32,602 nucleotides of DNA. Origin: an uncultured Oscillibacter sp. Its GTDB lineage: Bacteria; Bacillota; Clostridia; Oscillospirales; Oscillospiraceae. Below the pieces are notes generated by a model. That model was not told where the DNA came from. It ran no database searches and saw only the letters and a program-made list of their open reading frames with translations. The DNA lies in NCBI GenBank assembly GCA_945868085.1, contig CAMBKF010000023.1, positions 1-32,602 of the forward strand, written 5' to 3'. A program made the position numbers and the translations under genes. Shown in pieces: positions 1 through 6,444 of the stretch (positions are counted from its first letter, which is position 1; every line of letters begins with the position of its first letter).

Positions 1-54
1 ACCTGTGACCCCATGCACGTCAAGCATGTGCTCTACCAGCTGAGCTAACCGCGC
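1..54 (-). tRNA. tRNA-Val (GAC), 3' end cut off by window edge
   Basis: Read on the minus strand, the gene begins with the acceptor arm GCGCGGT, followed by a normal D arm (GCTCAGCTGGTAGAGC) and a 5-bp anticodon stem closing the loop TTGACGT. The anticodon is GAC, which reads valine GUC codons. The T arm and 3' acceptor lie outside the window. A consensus promoter sits directly upstream. Confidence 0.9.
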
Positions 55-66
55 AAGAACAGTACT

Positions 67-95
67 ATAATACCCTGTCCACAGGCATTTGTCAA
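67..95 (-). promoter_or_regulatory. Promoter of the tRNA-Val gene
   Basis: On the minus strand TTGACA (95-90) and TATTAT (72-67) are separated by exactly 17 bp. The -10 box ends about 12 bp before the tRNA 5' end, as expected for a strong sigma-A stable-RNA promoter. Confidence 0.85.
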
Positions 96-103
96 CACTT
101 TTC

Positions 104-132
104 TTGCGCGGACGGGGAGAATTTGTTATAAT
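104..132 (+). promoter_or_regulatory. Probable promoter of the fabG-type gene
   Basis: A perfect TATAAT (127-132) lies 17 bp downstream of a weak -35, TTGCGC (104-109). The next gene starts at 165. The -10 is convincing; the -35 matches only half of the consensus. Confidence 0.6.
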
Positions 133-164
133 AGCTCCATCAAGCCCGGAGGAGGACGAATATC

Positions 165-899
165 ATGGAGAAAATCGCGCTGGTCACAGGGGCATCCCGG
201 GGCATCGGACGTGCCATTGCCACGGAGCTTTCCAACAGAGGATGGGCCGTTGCCATCGGCTACCGGGTGCGCCGAGACAAGGCCCAGGAGCTGGCCCGGC
301 AGCTGACGGCCCAGGGCCGCCGGGCTATGATCTGCCAGGCGGACGTATCCCAGCGGGAGCAGGTGGAGGCCATGGTCCGGCAGGTGGAGCAGACCCTCGG
401 GCCCGTTTCCCTGCTGGTGAACAACGCCGGCATCGCCGGGCAGTGCCTGTTTCAGGACCTGACGGATGCCCGGTGGCATGAATTTTTCTCCGTGAATGTG
501 GACGGCGCCTTTTACGCCAGCCGGGCCGTTCTGCCCCACATGCTCCACGAGCATGAGGGCTGCATCATCAACGTCTCCTCCATCTGGGGCCAGCGGGGCG
601 CCAGCTGCGAGGTGGCCTACTCCGCCACCAAGGCGGCCCTCATCGGCCTGACCCGGTCCCTGGCCGCGGAGCTGGCGCCCAGCCACATCCGGGTGAACTG
701 CGTGGCCCCGGGGGTCATCCGCACGGATATGCTGGATGAGCTGCCGGAGGAGCTGCTGCCCCAGCTGGCGGAGCAGACGCCTATGGGCCGCCTGGGCACT
801 CCGGAGGACATCGCGGCGGCGGTGGCCTTTTTGGCCGATCCGGCGGCGGATTTCATCACCGGCCAGGTGCTCACCTGTGACGGCGGGTTCATCCTCTAA
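165..899 (+). CDS. fabG: SDR-family 3-oxoacyl-ACP reductase-like protein
   Basis: This 244-residue protein is a classical short-chain dehydrogenase/reductase, the usual length for FabG. It shows the NAD(P)-binding TGASRGIG at residues 8-15, NNAG at 86-89, and the catalytic Ser139, Tyr152 and Lys156 (YSATK), ending in the usual GQVLTCDGG segment. The family reduces 3-oxoacyl-ACP to 3-hydroxyacyl-ACP with NADPH in fatty-acid synthesis. The ATG at 165 follows a GGAGGA ribosome site and its own promoter. It stands alone here, not in a fab cluster, so a role on another carbonyl substrate is possible; the SDR assignment is firm, the exact substrate is inferred. Confidence 0.85.
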   Translation: MEKIALVTGASRGIGRAIATELSNRGWAVAIGYRVRRDKAQELARQLTAQGRRAMICQADVSQREQVEAMVRQVEQTLGPVSLLVNNAGIAGQCLFQDLTDARWHEFFSVNVDGAFYASRAVLPHMLHEHEGCIINVSSIWGQRGASCEVAYSATKAALIGLTRSLAAELAPSHIRVNCVAPGVIRTDMLDELPEELLPQLAEQTPMGRLGTPEDIAAAVAFLADPAADFITGQVLTCDGGFIL

Positions 900-964
900 G
901 TACCGGCGAAGGGGATCGCGGTCTGCTGCGGACGCGAACTCTGGGATGCTTTTCAAAAAAATTT

Positions 965-1008
965 ACGGAGATGTTGCCCGTAAGCGGGCAACATCTCCGT
1001 TTCTTTCT
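965..1008 (+). terminator. Intrinsic terminator shared by convergent genes
   Basis: A perfect 16-bp stem (965-980 with 985-1000) with a 4-base loop is followed by a TTTCTTTCT tract. It ends the fabG-type transcript. The minus strand also has an A/T-rich flank, so it can also stop the repressor transcript that arrives from the right. Confidence 0.9.
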
Positions 1009-1011
1009 GTT

Positions 1012-1764
1012 TTAAATGGGGAGGGGCGGCGTGTGGAGCATCACCCGGCCGAAGCAGGTGAGGCTGCGGCCGCTGCCGGCGGTGAGCACCTGGTCGGCAT
1101 CGCTGCGGCGGCGATTGAGGGAGAACAGATACACCGTACCCATAGGGTCCCGGTAATACTGCTTGCACAGCATATCCCCGTCCACGCAGAAGATGCCCAC
1201 GTCGCCGGGGCGCAGAGGATCGTGGTTTACATACACCACGGATTCGTCGTGGATGTACGGCTCCATGCTGTCCCCCTGGATCCGCACCGCCAGCTCCGCC
1301 CCGGGGGGCACGTCCTCCGCCACCGGCAGCAGCTCGTAATCCTCCCCGAACACCGGGGCCGCGTACCCCGCCGCCGCCGGGGAGCAGTACAGGGGGATGG
1401 TCCGCGCTTCCGGGGCCGGGCGGTCCTGCTCCGCCTCCGCCTGCATCAGGCCCAGGGCATCCAGCATGAGGCTCAGGGTCTGCCGGCCGGCGAGGCCCAG
1501 CTCCCGGTACTTCTTCAGCAGGGACTGCTCCTCCTCACTGACGGCCTGGCCCGCCCGGCCGGCGGCGTAAAAGTCCCGGTAGAGGTAGTTGGGCTCCACC
1601 TGCAGCACGTCGAACAGCCGCAGCAGCACGCTCTCCTTAGGGGTACTGAGGCCGGTCTCGTAGTTGCCCACCGCCGAGCGGGTCACCCCCAGCTTGTCCG
1701 CCAGTTCCTCCCGGCTGAGGCCCAATTCCTTCCGCCGCCGACGCAGCTGTTCGCCAAATCCCAC
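1012..1764 (-). CDS. XRE-S24 (LexA/CI-like) autocleavable repressor
   Basis: The protein has an N-terminal XRE helix-turn-helix (about residues 3-58, LSREELADKLGVTRSAVGNYE) and a C-terminal S24 peptidase fold. The nucleophile Ser166 lies in GDSMEPY and the general-base Lys201 in CKQYY; an Ala132-Gly133 pair upstream fits the self-cleavage site. Members of this family repress promoters until cleaved, often in response to DNA damage via RecA. I chose GTG at 1764 (250 residues) because GGGAGGGG precedes it and because the promoter at 1805-1833 would make the upstream ATG at 1794 almost leaderless. Two palindromic operators lie just upstream, suggesting autoregulation and control of a divergent transcript. 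It could be a prophage relic or a resident SOS-like regulator. Confidence 0.85.
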   Translation of the reverse strand: MGFGEQLRRRRKELGLSREELADKLGVTRSAVGNYETGLSTPKESVLLRLFDVLQVEPNYLYRDFYAAGRAGQAVSEEEQSLLKKYRELGLAGRQTLSLMLDALGLMQAEAEQDRPAPEARTIPLYCSPAAAGYAAPVFGEDYELLPVAEDVPPGAELAVRIQGDSMEPYIHDESVVYVNHDPLRPGDVGIFCVDGDMLCKQYYRDPMGTVYLFSLNRRRSDADQVLTAGSGRSLTCFGRVMLHTPPLPI

Positions 1765-1804
1765 GTTGCATCCCCTCCCGACTTCTTTCGACATCCTTAG
1801 ACAC

Positions 1805-1833
1805 AGTGTACGACATTTCCCTGGCTTTGTCAA
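1805..1833 (-). promoter_or_regulatory. Promoter of the S24 repressor gene
   Basis: On the minus strand TTGACA (1833-1828) and TACACT (1810-1805) are 17 bp apart. The predicted transcription start near 1798 gives a leader of about 34 nt to the GTG start. The left operator lies just upstream of the -35 box. Confidence 0.8.
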
Positions 1834-1841
1834 CCAAAATT

Positions 1842-1885
1842 ACAAGAATCTTGTTATTTTAGTATTGACATAACAAGATTCTTGT
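1842..1885. promoter_or_regulatory. Double palindromic operator
   Basis: Two 13-bp near-perfect palindromes, ACAAGAATCTTGT (1842-1854) and ACAAGATTCTTGT (1873-1885), are spaced 31 bp centre to centre, about three helical turns. Extended by 3 bp they form a perfect 16-bp inverted repeat with a 12-bp loop. The left copy flanks the repressor promoter; the right copy fills the spacer of the divergent promoter. The natural ligand is the neighbouring XRE-S24 repressor; this is inferred from position. Confidence 0.75.
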
Positions 1886-1893
1886 GATATTGT
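1865..1893 (+). promoter_or_regulatory. Divergent promoter under the right operator
   Basis: TTGACA (1865-1870) and TATTGT (1888-1893) are separated by 17 bp, and the spacer is almost entirely the right operator palindrome. A bound repressor would block RNA polymerase. Just downstream, at the predicted start site, lies the 10-bp palindrome GGTTCGAACC (1896-1905). Confidence 0.7.
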
Positions 1894-2047
1894 AGGGTTC
1901 GAACCAAGAAATTTGTGATTAACAGGAAAACTTTGGAAAAAGAAGCGGAAAGATGGCATATGCGGCGTCAAGAAAGCCGGGCGCATATGCGTCCGGCAGG
2001 AGAGGGCTGCCAAGGGCAATGCCCAGGGGAGACGGCCCCGGATAAAC
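1894..2047 (+). other. Short orphan transcript unit, possible 30-residue ORF
   Basis: From the operator-controlled promoter to the terminator at 2048-2080 there is only about 180 nt of transcript. It contains an ATG ORF at 1953-2045 coding for a basic 30-residue peptide with no good ribosome site, and a possible hairpin formed by two GCATATGC words. Either a small RNA or a remnant of a deleted repressor-controlled gene would fit. I recognise no family. Confidence 0.35.
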
Positions 2048-2080
2048 AAAAAGGCCGATCGCTTGCGCAATCGGCTTTTT
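2048..2080. terminator. Bidirectional terminator of tRNA-Tyr/Thr and the orphan transcript
   Basis: A stem pairing AAAAAGGCCGAT with ATCGGCTTTTT, with a small CGC/GCG inner stem, has T runs on both strands. It directly abuts the CCA end of tRNA-Tyr on the minus strand. Confidence 0.85.
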
Positions 2081-2164
2081 GGTGGGGGATGGTGGATTCG
2101 AACCACCGAAGGCATCGCCAGCAGATTTACAGTCTGTCCCCTTTGGCCACTCGGGAAATCCCCC
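2080..2164 (-). tRNA. tRNA-Tyr (GTA)
   Basis: The 85-nt minus-strand gene has the acceptor GGGGGAT paired with ATCCCCC, an encoded CCA end, a long variable arm as expected for bacterial tRNA-Tyr, and the anticodon GTA in the loop ACTGTAAAT. It is cotranscribed with tRNA-Thr, 15 bp downstream of that gene. Confidence 0.95.
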
Positions 2165-2179
2165 ATATACATATGAATT

Positions 2180-2255
2180 TGGAGCTGGTGGACGGATTCG
2201 AACCCCCGACCTGCTGATTACAAATCAGCTGCTCTACCAGCTGAGCTACACCAGC
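2180..2255 (-). tRNA. tRNA-Thr (TGT)
   Basis: The 76-nt minus-strand gene has the acceptor GCTGGTG paired with CACCAGC, an encoded CCA, and the loop TTTGTAA giving anticodon TGT. It is first in a two-tRNA operon with tRNA-Tyr. Confidence 0.95.
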
Positions 2256-2274
2256 ACAACAACCAGCGAACATT

Positions 2275-2303
2275 ATGCTACCATAAATGCCGGCCTTTGT
2301 CAA
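2275..2303 (-). promoter_or_regulatory. Promoter of the tRNA-Thr/tRNA-Tyr operon
   Basis: On the minus strand TTGACA (2303-2298) and TAGCAT (2280-2275) are 17 bp apart, about 20 bp before the tRNA-Thr 5' end. Confidence 0.75.
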
Positions 2304-2358
2304 CAAAAAAGTTCCGTGAATCCACATTTTTTTATGTACGGGAAAGGAGAAGGAGAAC

Positions 2359-2592
2359 ATGACACTACAGCAGCTATCCTATCAGTATCAGGAGCAGGCC
2401 CAGGCCCTGCACCGGCGCATCGACCTCCTGCGGCAGGCCCAGGCCCGGTGCGGCGACCGGGAGAGCGCCGAGCATCTGCAGCGGCGCATCCGGGACCTGG
2501 AGCCCCTGCACCGACAGACACGCCAGCTGGCGGAGCTTACCGCCCGCTACTATGACAGGGGGTACCGCAAAAATGCATATTACACCCTCTGA
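2359..2592 (+). CDS. Small helical protein of unknown function
   Basis: The 77-residue protein is rich in Gln, Arg and Leu and predicted to be almost all helix, with heptad-like spacing suggestive of a coiled coil. AAGGAGAAGGAGAAC just before the ATG gives a strong ribosome site. The stop codon overlaps the next gene by about 20 bp, so the two are translationally coupled. I do not recognise the family. The tight coupling to a sigma-region-4-like protein suggests that the two products act together, for example as a partner or regulator of it; this is inference. Confidence 0.7.
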   Translation: MTLQQLSYQYQEQAQALHRRIDLLRQAQARCGDRESAEHLQRRIRDLEPLHRQTRQLAELTARYYDRGYRKNAYYTL

Positions 2593-2869
2593 GGCCTACG
2601 ACCCCATCGACATCGCCAGCCTGTGCCTGTGGAAGCAGGAGCAGTCCGGGGACAACCAGGATCGCATCCGCCGGCTGCTGAGCAACCTCCCCCTGGCGGT
2701 GCGGCAGGAGCTGACCCCCCGGCAGCGGGAGATCCTGCAGATGCGATTCACCGGCGGCATGAGCGTCACCGCCATCGCCCAGGAGCTGGGGCTGAACAAA
2801 TCCACCGTTTCCCGCTCCCTGGCCCGGAGCATGGAGCGGCTGTATAAATCTCTGCGGTACAGTTTGTAA
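2573..2869 (+). CDS. Sigma-70 region 4-like HTH protein
   Basis: The 98-residue protein has a C-terminal helix-turn-helix of the sigma-70 region 4 type (about residues 46-92; LTPRQREILQMRF then VTAIAQELGLNKSTVSRSL). There is no region 2, so it is not a complete sigma factor. Small proteins like this are known in Firmicute mobile elements and phages as activators or late-gene regulators. I chose the ATG at 2573, preceded by ACAGGGGG, over the one at 2552 because it has the better ribosome site. It overlaps the upstream coding end by 20 bp. The YitT gene that follows has its own promoter, so the unit probably ends here. Confidence 0.75.
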   Translation: MHITPSEAYDPIDIASLCLWKQEQSGDNQDRIRRLLSNLPLAVRQELTPRQREILQMRFTGGMSVTAIAQELGLNKSTVSRSLARSMERLYKSLRYSL

Positions 2870-2877
2870 GATTCGGC

Positions 2878-2906
2878 TTGACTTTTGCCCGGAAACCGGG
2901 AATAAT
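2878..2906 (+). promoter_or_regulatory. Promoter of the YitT gene
   Basis: TTGACT (2878-2883) and AATAAT (2901-2906) are separated by 17 bp and lie 31 bp before the start codon, immediately after the preceding stop. Confidence 0.7.
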
Positions 2907-2936
2907 GGGGGCAAGAAGAAAAAGGAGGTCTGCGCT

Positions 2937-3818
2937 ATGTTCGGCAAGCTGCTGCATAACCGCTGGCTGCGGCTCTGTGTGGGGGTCCTGGGGACGCTGC
3001 TGTCATCTGTGGCCATCAATCTGTTCATTGTGCCCCAAAATCTATACACCGGCGGTCTGCTGGGCTTCTGCCAGCTCATCCGCACCGTGGCCACCCAAAG
3101 GCTGGGCCTGGACATGGGCTTTGACTTTTCGGGTATCCTGTACCTGCTGCTGAATATCCCCCTGCTTTGGATGGCGTGGAAGAACCTGGGCCGTTCCTTC
3201 GTCCTGCGCACGGTGGTGTGCACCGTGAGCAACTCCCTGTTCCTCACGCTGATCCCCGTGCCGGCGGAGCCTATCATCCAGGATATGCTCACCAGCTGTC
3301 TGCTGGGCGGTATTGTCAACGGCTTTGCCGGGGGGCTGATCCTCACCTGCGCATGCAGCAGCGGCGGGCTGGATATTCTGGGCCTGTACCTGAGCAAGAA
3401 GGGCAAGAGCTTCACCGTGGGCAAGTTCAGCATCTCCTGCAACGCCGTGCTTTACACCCTGTGCCTGATCCTGTTTGACGCCACCACCGCCATCTATTCC
3501 TCCATTTACACGGTGTTCAACAGCCTGTTTGTGGACCGCTGCCATCAGCAGGGCATCACCGTGCAGGTGCTGATCTTCACCAAGGAGAAGCACCCGGAGC
3601 TGCCCCAGTTCATCATGGAGCGGCTGGACCGTGGCGTCACCTACTGGCAGGGCTACGGCGGCTACACCGGCCAGCCCCTGGAGGTGCTGTGCGTATGCCT
3701 GAGCAAGTACGAGATCCAGACCCTCCGCCAGGAGGTGCAGCGCATCGATCCCCACGCATTCTTCATTGTGCAGGAGGGCGTGCGGGTAGGCGGCAACTTT
3801 GAAAAGCACCTGAACTGA
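2937..3818 (+). CDS. YitT family membrane protein (DUF161-DUF2179)
   Basis: The 293-residue protein starts after AGGAGGTCTGCGCT. It has five to six membrane segments in the first 200 residues (for example 9-31 and around 115-135) and a soluble C-terminal DUF2179 domain (about 215-290), with the typical GVTYWQGYGGYTG stretch and a late Gly-rich GVRVGGNF end. The family is widespread in Firmicutes and is usually given no defined substrate; the length and domain order are standard. It is a single-gene unit between its own promoter and the terminator at 3848. Confidence 0.9.
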   Translation: MFGKLLHNRWLRLCVGVLGTLLSSVAINLFIVPQNLYTGGLLGFCQLIRTVATQRLGLDMGFDFSGILYLLLNIPLLWMAWKNLGRSFVLRTVVCTVSNSLFLTLIPVPAEPIIQDMLTSCLLGGIVNGFAGGLILTCACSSGGLDILGLYLSKKGKSFTVGKFSISCNAVLYTLCLILFDATTAIYSSIYTVFNSLFVDRCHQQGITVQVLIFTKEKHPELPQFIMERLDRGVTYWQGYGGYTGQPLEVLCVCLSKYEIQTLRQEVQRIDPHAFFIVQEGVRVGGNFEKHLN

Positions 3819-3847
3819 CAGGCTGCAGAATACTTTTTGGCATGCGG

Positions 3848-3880
3848 AAGGCCGCCCGAAAGGGCGGCCTTTATTTCTTT
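3848..3880. terminator. Bidirectional terminator between YitT and aminotransferase genes
   Basis: AAGGCCGCCC and GGGCGGCCTT pair perfectly around a GAAA tetraloop, followed by TTATTTCTTT on the plus strand. The aminotransferase transcript converges from the right. Confidence 0.9.
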
Positions 3881-3896
3881 CTTCGGATGGGCGGGC

Positions 3897-5117
3897 TCAG
3901 TCTTTGGCACGCTGCGCGTCAATGGCCGCTGCAATGCGCTCCAGGCCGGTCTGCACTGTGGCACGGGGCATGGCCAGGTTCAGCCGGATATAGCCCCTGG
4001 CATTGCCTACGAACAGACCGTCGCCGCCCTCCAGCAGCACGCCGGCCTTGTTGGCGAAAAAGTCCGGCAGGTCCTCCACCTGGGGCAGCACATGGCCCAG
4101 GTCCACCCAGGCGAAATAAGTGGCCTCCGGAACGGTGAACTTTGCGCCGGGGATATTCTCCCGCAGGAATGTATCCACCAGGGCCAGGTTGCCGTCCACA
4201 TAGGCCCTCAGCTGCTCCAGCCACGCACCGCCGTGCTCATAGGCCGCCTTATGCGCCGCGATGGACAGGGGGTTCACCGCGCCGATGTTCTTATCCCGGG
4301 CCTGGAAGCGGGCCCGCTCCTCGCCGCTGCGGATGATGATATTGGAGTGCAGCAGACCCGCCAGGTTGAAGGTCTTGCTGGCGGACATACAGGTGATGAG
4401 CCGCTCATAGTCCGGCATGACCTTGCCCATGGGAATATGCCGCAGGCCCGTGCGGAGCAGGTCGCAGTGGATCTCGTCGGACACCACCCAGAGCCGGTTC
4501 TTCTCGATGATCTCCGCCATGCGGCGCAGCTCCTCCTCCGTCCAGATGCGGCCGGTGGGATTGTGGGGATTGCAGAGCATCAACACCTTCACCGCAGGGT
4601 CGGACGCCTTCTTTTCGAAGTCCGCCCAGTCCACCGTGAAGCGGCCGTTTTCCTCCCGCAGGGGGGAGGTCACCAGCTCTACGCCGTTATACTCGCAGGC
4701 ATGGAGGAAGAAGCCGTAGGCCGGGGTCATGGTCAGCACCTTGCCACCGGTGGGCTTTGCCAGGTCCTCCACAAGCTGATACAGGGCCGGGATGACACCG
4801 GGGGAGAACGTCAGCTGCTCCTTGGGGAACGACCAGCCGTACCGGCTCTCGCACCAGGTGCGCAGGGCCTCATAATACCCATCGTCAGACACGATGGAGT
4901 AGCCCAGGATCTGCCGGTTCACCCGGTCGATGATGGCCTGGCGGATCTCCGGGGCCACGGCAAACTCCATGTCCGCCACCCACATCCGGATGAACTCCTC
5001 GTCCTTGTAGGGGAAAACCCGCTCCGGGCCACAATGGAAGATGTAGGGACGCCAGCCGTCCACATTTTCGGAATTGGTGTGGCGGCGGTCGATGATCTCG
5101 TCAAAATTATAAGTCAT
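3897..5117 (-). CDS. MalY/PatB family PLP aminotransferase (C-S lyase)
   Basis: The 406-residue protein is a fold-type I PLP enzyme of the MalY/PatB group. It shows NPHNPTGR (183-190), SDEIHCD (213-219) and the PLP lysine Lys248 in SASKTFNLAG. Members cleave cystathionine or cysteine conjugates by beta-elimination; some act as aminotransferases or, like MalY, as regulators. The ATG at 5117 follows AAGGAG; the ORF could extend 23 codons further upstream, but that would swallow the promoter. It is transcribed divergently from an XRE regulator, which probably controls it. Which sulfur substrate it uses cannot be told from sequence. Confidence 0.9.
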   Translation of the reverse strand: MTYNFDEIIDRRHTNSENVDGWRPYIFHCGPERVFPYKDEEFIRMWVADMEFAVAPEIRQAIIDRVNRQILGYSIVSDDGYYEALRTWCESRYGWSFPKEQLTFSPGVIPALYQLVEDLAKPTGGKVLTMTPAYGFFLHACEYNGVELVTSPLREENGRFTVDWADFEKKASDPAVKVLMLCNPHNPTGRIWTEEELRRMAEIIEKNRLWVVSDEIHCDLLRTGLRHIPMGKVMPDYERLITCMSASKTFNLAGLLHSNIIIRSGEERARFQARDKNIGAVNPLSIAAHKAAYEHGGAWLEQLRAYVDGNLALVDTFLRENIPGAKFTVPEATYFAWVDLGHVLPQVEDLPDFFANKAGVLLEGGDGLFVGNARGYIRLNLAMPRATVQTGLERIAAAIDAQRAKD

Positions 5118-5147
5118 ATGGCAGCGCTCCTTCCGTTTGTTGGGTTT

Positions 5148-5176
5148 ATAATAGCAGTCAGACGCTGCAGAGTCAA
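5148..5176 (-). promoter_or_regulatory. Promoter of the aminotransferase gene
   Basis: On the minus strand TTGACT (5176-5171) and TATTAT (5153-5148) are 17 bp apart, about 30 bp before the ATG. Confidence 0.8.
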
Positions 5177-5221
5177 AGTGCGCCATTTACCTTTCAGGAA
5201 TACCGGCGCTTAAAAACTTTC

Positions 5222-5269
5222 CTTAAAATTAAGTTTCAGCTTGCACAGGGCAAAAAATGCGGCTATACT
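5222..5269 (+). promoter_or_regulatory. Promoter of the XRE gene with adjacent palindrome
   Basis: TTGCAC (5241-5246) and TATACT (5264-5269) are 17 bp apart. Just upstream lies the palindrome CTTAAAATTAAG (5222-5233), between the two divergent promoters, a likely site for the XRE regulator. The promoter is well supported; the operator is a guess from position. Confidence 0.7.
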
Positions 5270-5317
5270 GAAAAGCAAGGGAACAAATCACCAAAATATG
5301 ATTTTGAGGAAAGTGCC

Positions 5318-6022
5318 ATGATGTTGACAGCGGAGATCGGAGCGAAGATCAAATATTACCGGAAAAAGCGAGGCCTGAAGATCGCGGAGCTGGCGGAGCT
5401 GCTGCACAAGACCGGGGCCACCGTGTCCAAATACGAGAGCGGGCAGATCGCCATAGATGTGGTGACGCTGTATGAGATCGCGGCGACCCTGGGCGTGCCG
5501 CCGGAGAAGCTGCTGTACTACGCGCCCATGCCCGCAGAGGAGCTGGAGGCCGACAGCGTGCCGGCCTTTTTCCGGGGCGTGGAGCGGCTGTACATGTACT
5601 ATTTCGACGGGCGCAATGGCAGTCTGGTCCGCAGTGTCATCGACATCCGGGCCAAGACCGGCCCCCACACCTACGACGTGGCTCTGTACATGAATTTCCA
5701 GGATTACCGGCAGTATCAGAACTGCGAAAACACATATCTGGGCGCCCTCAGCCACTACGACGCCCTGAGCAATATCGTCACCCACAACCGGGATACGGAG
5801 ATGGACATATACCTGGTGTGCGTGCCTGCGTCCTATCTGAACGCCGGGACAAAGTGGGGCCAGGGCTTCGGCATTTCCTGCCGGCCTATTATGCCCACCT
5901 CTACCAAGGTGTTTCTGTCCAAAACCATACAGGCCGAGACGCCGGAGTTTTTGCAGGACCTGCGCGTGTCCAAGGAGGACATCCAGCTGCTGAAGCGGTA
6001 CAATATGCTGTCGGTGATGTAA
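5318..6022 (+). CDS. XRE family transcriptional regulator
   Basis: The 234-residue protein has an N-terminal XRE helix-turn-helix (about 7-62; LKIAELAELLHKTGATVSKYESGQ) and a C-terminal region of about 160 residues that I do not recognise. The C-terminal half is rich in Tyr and Asp and could bind a ligand. A GAGGAAAG site precedes tandem ATG codons at 5318 and 5321. It is divergent from the MalY/PatB-like gene across about 200 bp, an arrangement that usually means the regulator controls its neighbour and itself. The gene stops only about 50 bp before the left end of the mobile island, so its own terminator has been split by that insertion. Confidence 0.8.
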   Translation: MMLTAEIGAKIKYYRKKRGLKIAELAELLHKTGATVSKYESGQIAIDVVTLYEIAATLGVPPEKLLYYAPMPAEELEADSVPAFFRGVERLYMYYFDGRNGSLVRSVIDIRAKTGPHTYDVALYMNFQDYRQYQNCENTYLGALSHYDALSNIVTHNRDTEMDIYLVCVPASYLNAGTKWGQGFGISCRPIMPTSTKVFLSKTIQAETPEFLQDLRVSKEDIQLLKRYNMLSVM

Positions 6023-6069
6023 GGCAGCGAGTTCCGGCAGCCGGTTCTTTTCAAAAAAGAAATCCCATC
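6023..6069. repeat. Left fragment of a duplicated tRNA-Gly terminator unit
   Basis: The stretch GGCAGCGAGTTCCGGCA through AAAAAAGAAATCCCATC matches 12894-12941 with a few differences. It contains the 5' arm of a terminator whose 3' arm is found 6.7 kb away, at 12768-12783. This shows where the island was inserted. Confidence 0.75.
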
Positions 6070-6095
6070 CTTTTGCTACGGACTAATAACGAAGT
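6070..6095 (+). repeat. Left end (attL-like) of the island
   Basis: CTTTTG (6070-6075), then ten bases, then ATAACGAAGT (6086-6095). The geometry is mirrored exactly at the right end. Confidence 0.7.
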
Positions 6096-6134
6096 ATTGA
6101 ACACAATGAGTTATCAGGCGTAGCGAGGGCAAGG

Positions 6135-6185
6135 AAAAATCGCCAAGATTAGTCTATTGCAGACTTTTCTTGGTGATTTTCTTTT
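6135..6185 (+). terminator. Terminator-like long hairpin near the island's left end
   Basis: AAAATCGCCAAGA...AGTCT pairs with AGACT...TCTTGGTGATTTT and is followed by CTTTTATT. It would stop transcription entering the element from the host XRE gene. Confidence 0.7.
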
Positions 6186-6254
6186 ATTCGCACATTCGAT
6201 TTTCGTTATTCCTCCTGCTACAATGATTGCAGAAATGCAAAGGAGGAACTGCGT

Positions 6255-6368
6255 ATGAAGCAGAAATACTATGTGGAACTGAACCGCCAGGAATGGCGGC
6301 TTATCATTGAGGGGCTGAACCGATTCCGCAACAAGCTGATTGCAGCAGAGCCGCAGAAGCTGTATTAG
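6255..6368 (+). pseudogene. Small mobile-element-associated protein, probably frameshifted
   Basis: A GGAGGAACTGCGT ribosome site precedes an ATG ORF of 37 codons beginning MKQKYYVELNRQEWRL. This opening resembles, from memory, a small conserved protein common in Clostridia conjugative elements. The frame ends early at 6366-6368. In another frame, from 6356 to 6391, the reading EAVLDEIIFTI follows, which looks like the missing continuation, so a one- or two-base indel near 6350 is likely. Function is unknown. It is inside the island next to its left end. Confidence 0.5.
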
Positions 6369-6397
6369 ACGAAATCATTTTTACGATTTAACTAATA

Positions 6398-6434
6398 AGG
6401 AAATCGCCGCTTCAGTTCTTCGGAAGCGGCGATT
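6398..6434 (-). terminator. Terminator of the TauE/MMPL transcription unit
   Basis: AATCGCCGCTTC (6402-6413) pairs perfectly with GAAGCGGCGATT (6423-6434). On the minus strand it is followed by TTTCCTTATT. It lies 11 bp after the TauE stop codon. Confidence 0.85.
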
Positions 6435-6444
6435 ATTGCTATGC

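Noticed and set aside
953-1168. Minus-strand ORF over the terminator at 965
   Set aside because: It spans the terminator hairpin and overlaps the repressor in another frame.
736-1800. Long plus-strand ORF across fabG end and the repressor gene
   Set aside because: It is the antisense shadow of the S24 repressor, has no ribosome site and runs through a terminator.
1915-2217. Plus-strand ORF of 100 codons after the S24 operator
   Set aside because: It reads through a terminator and is antisense to two tRNA genes.
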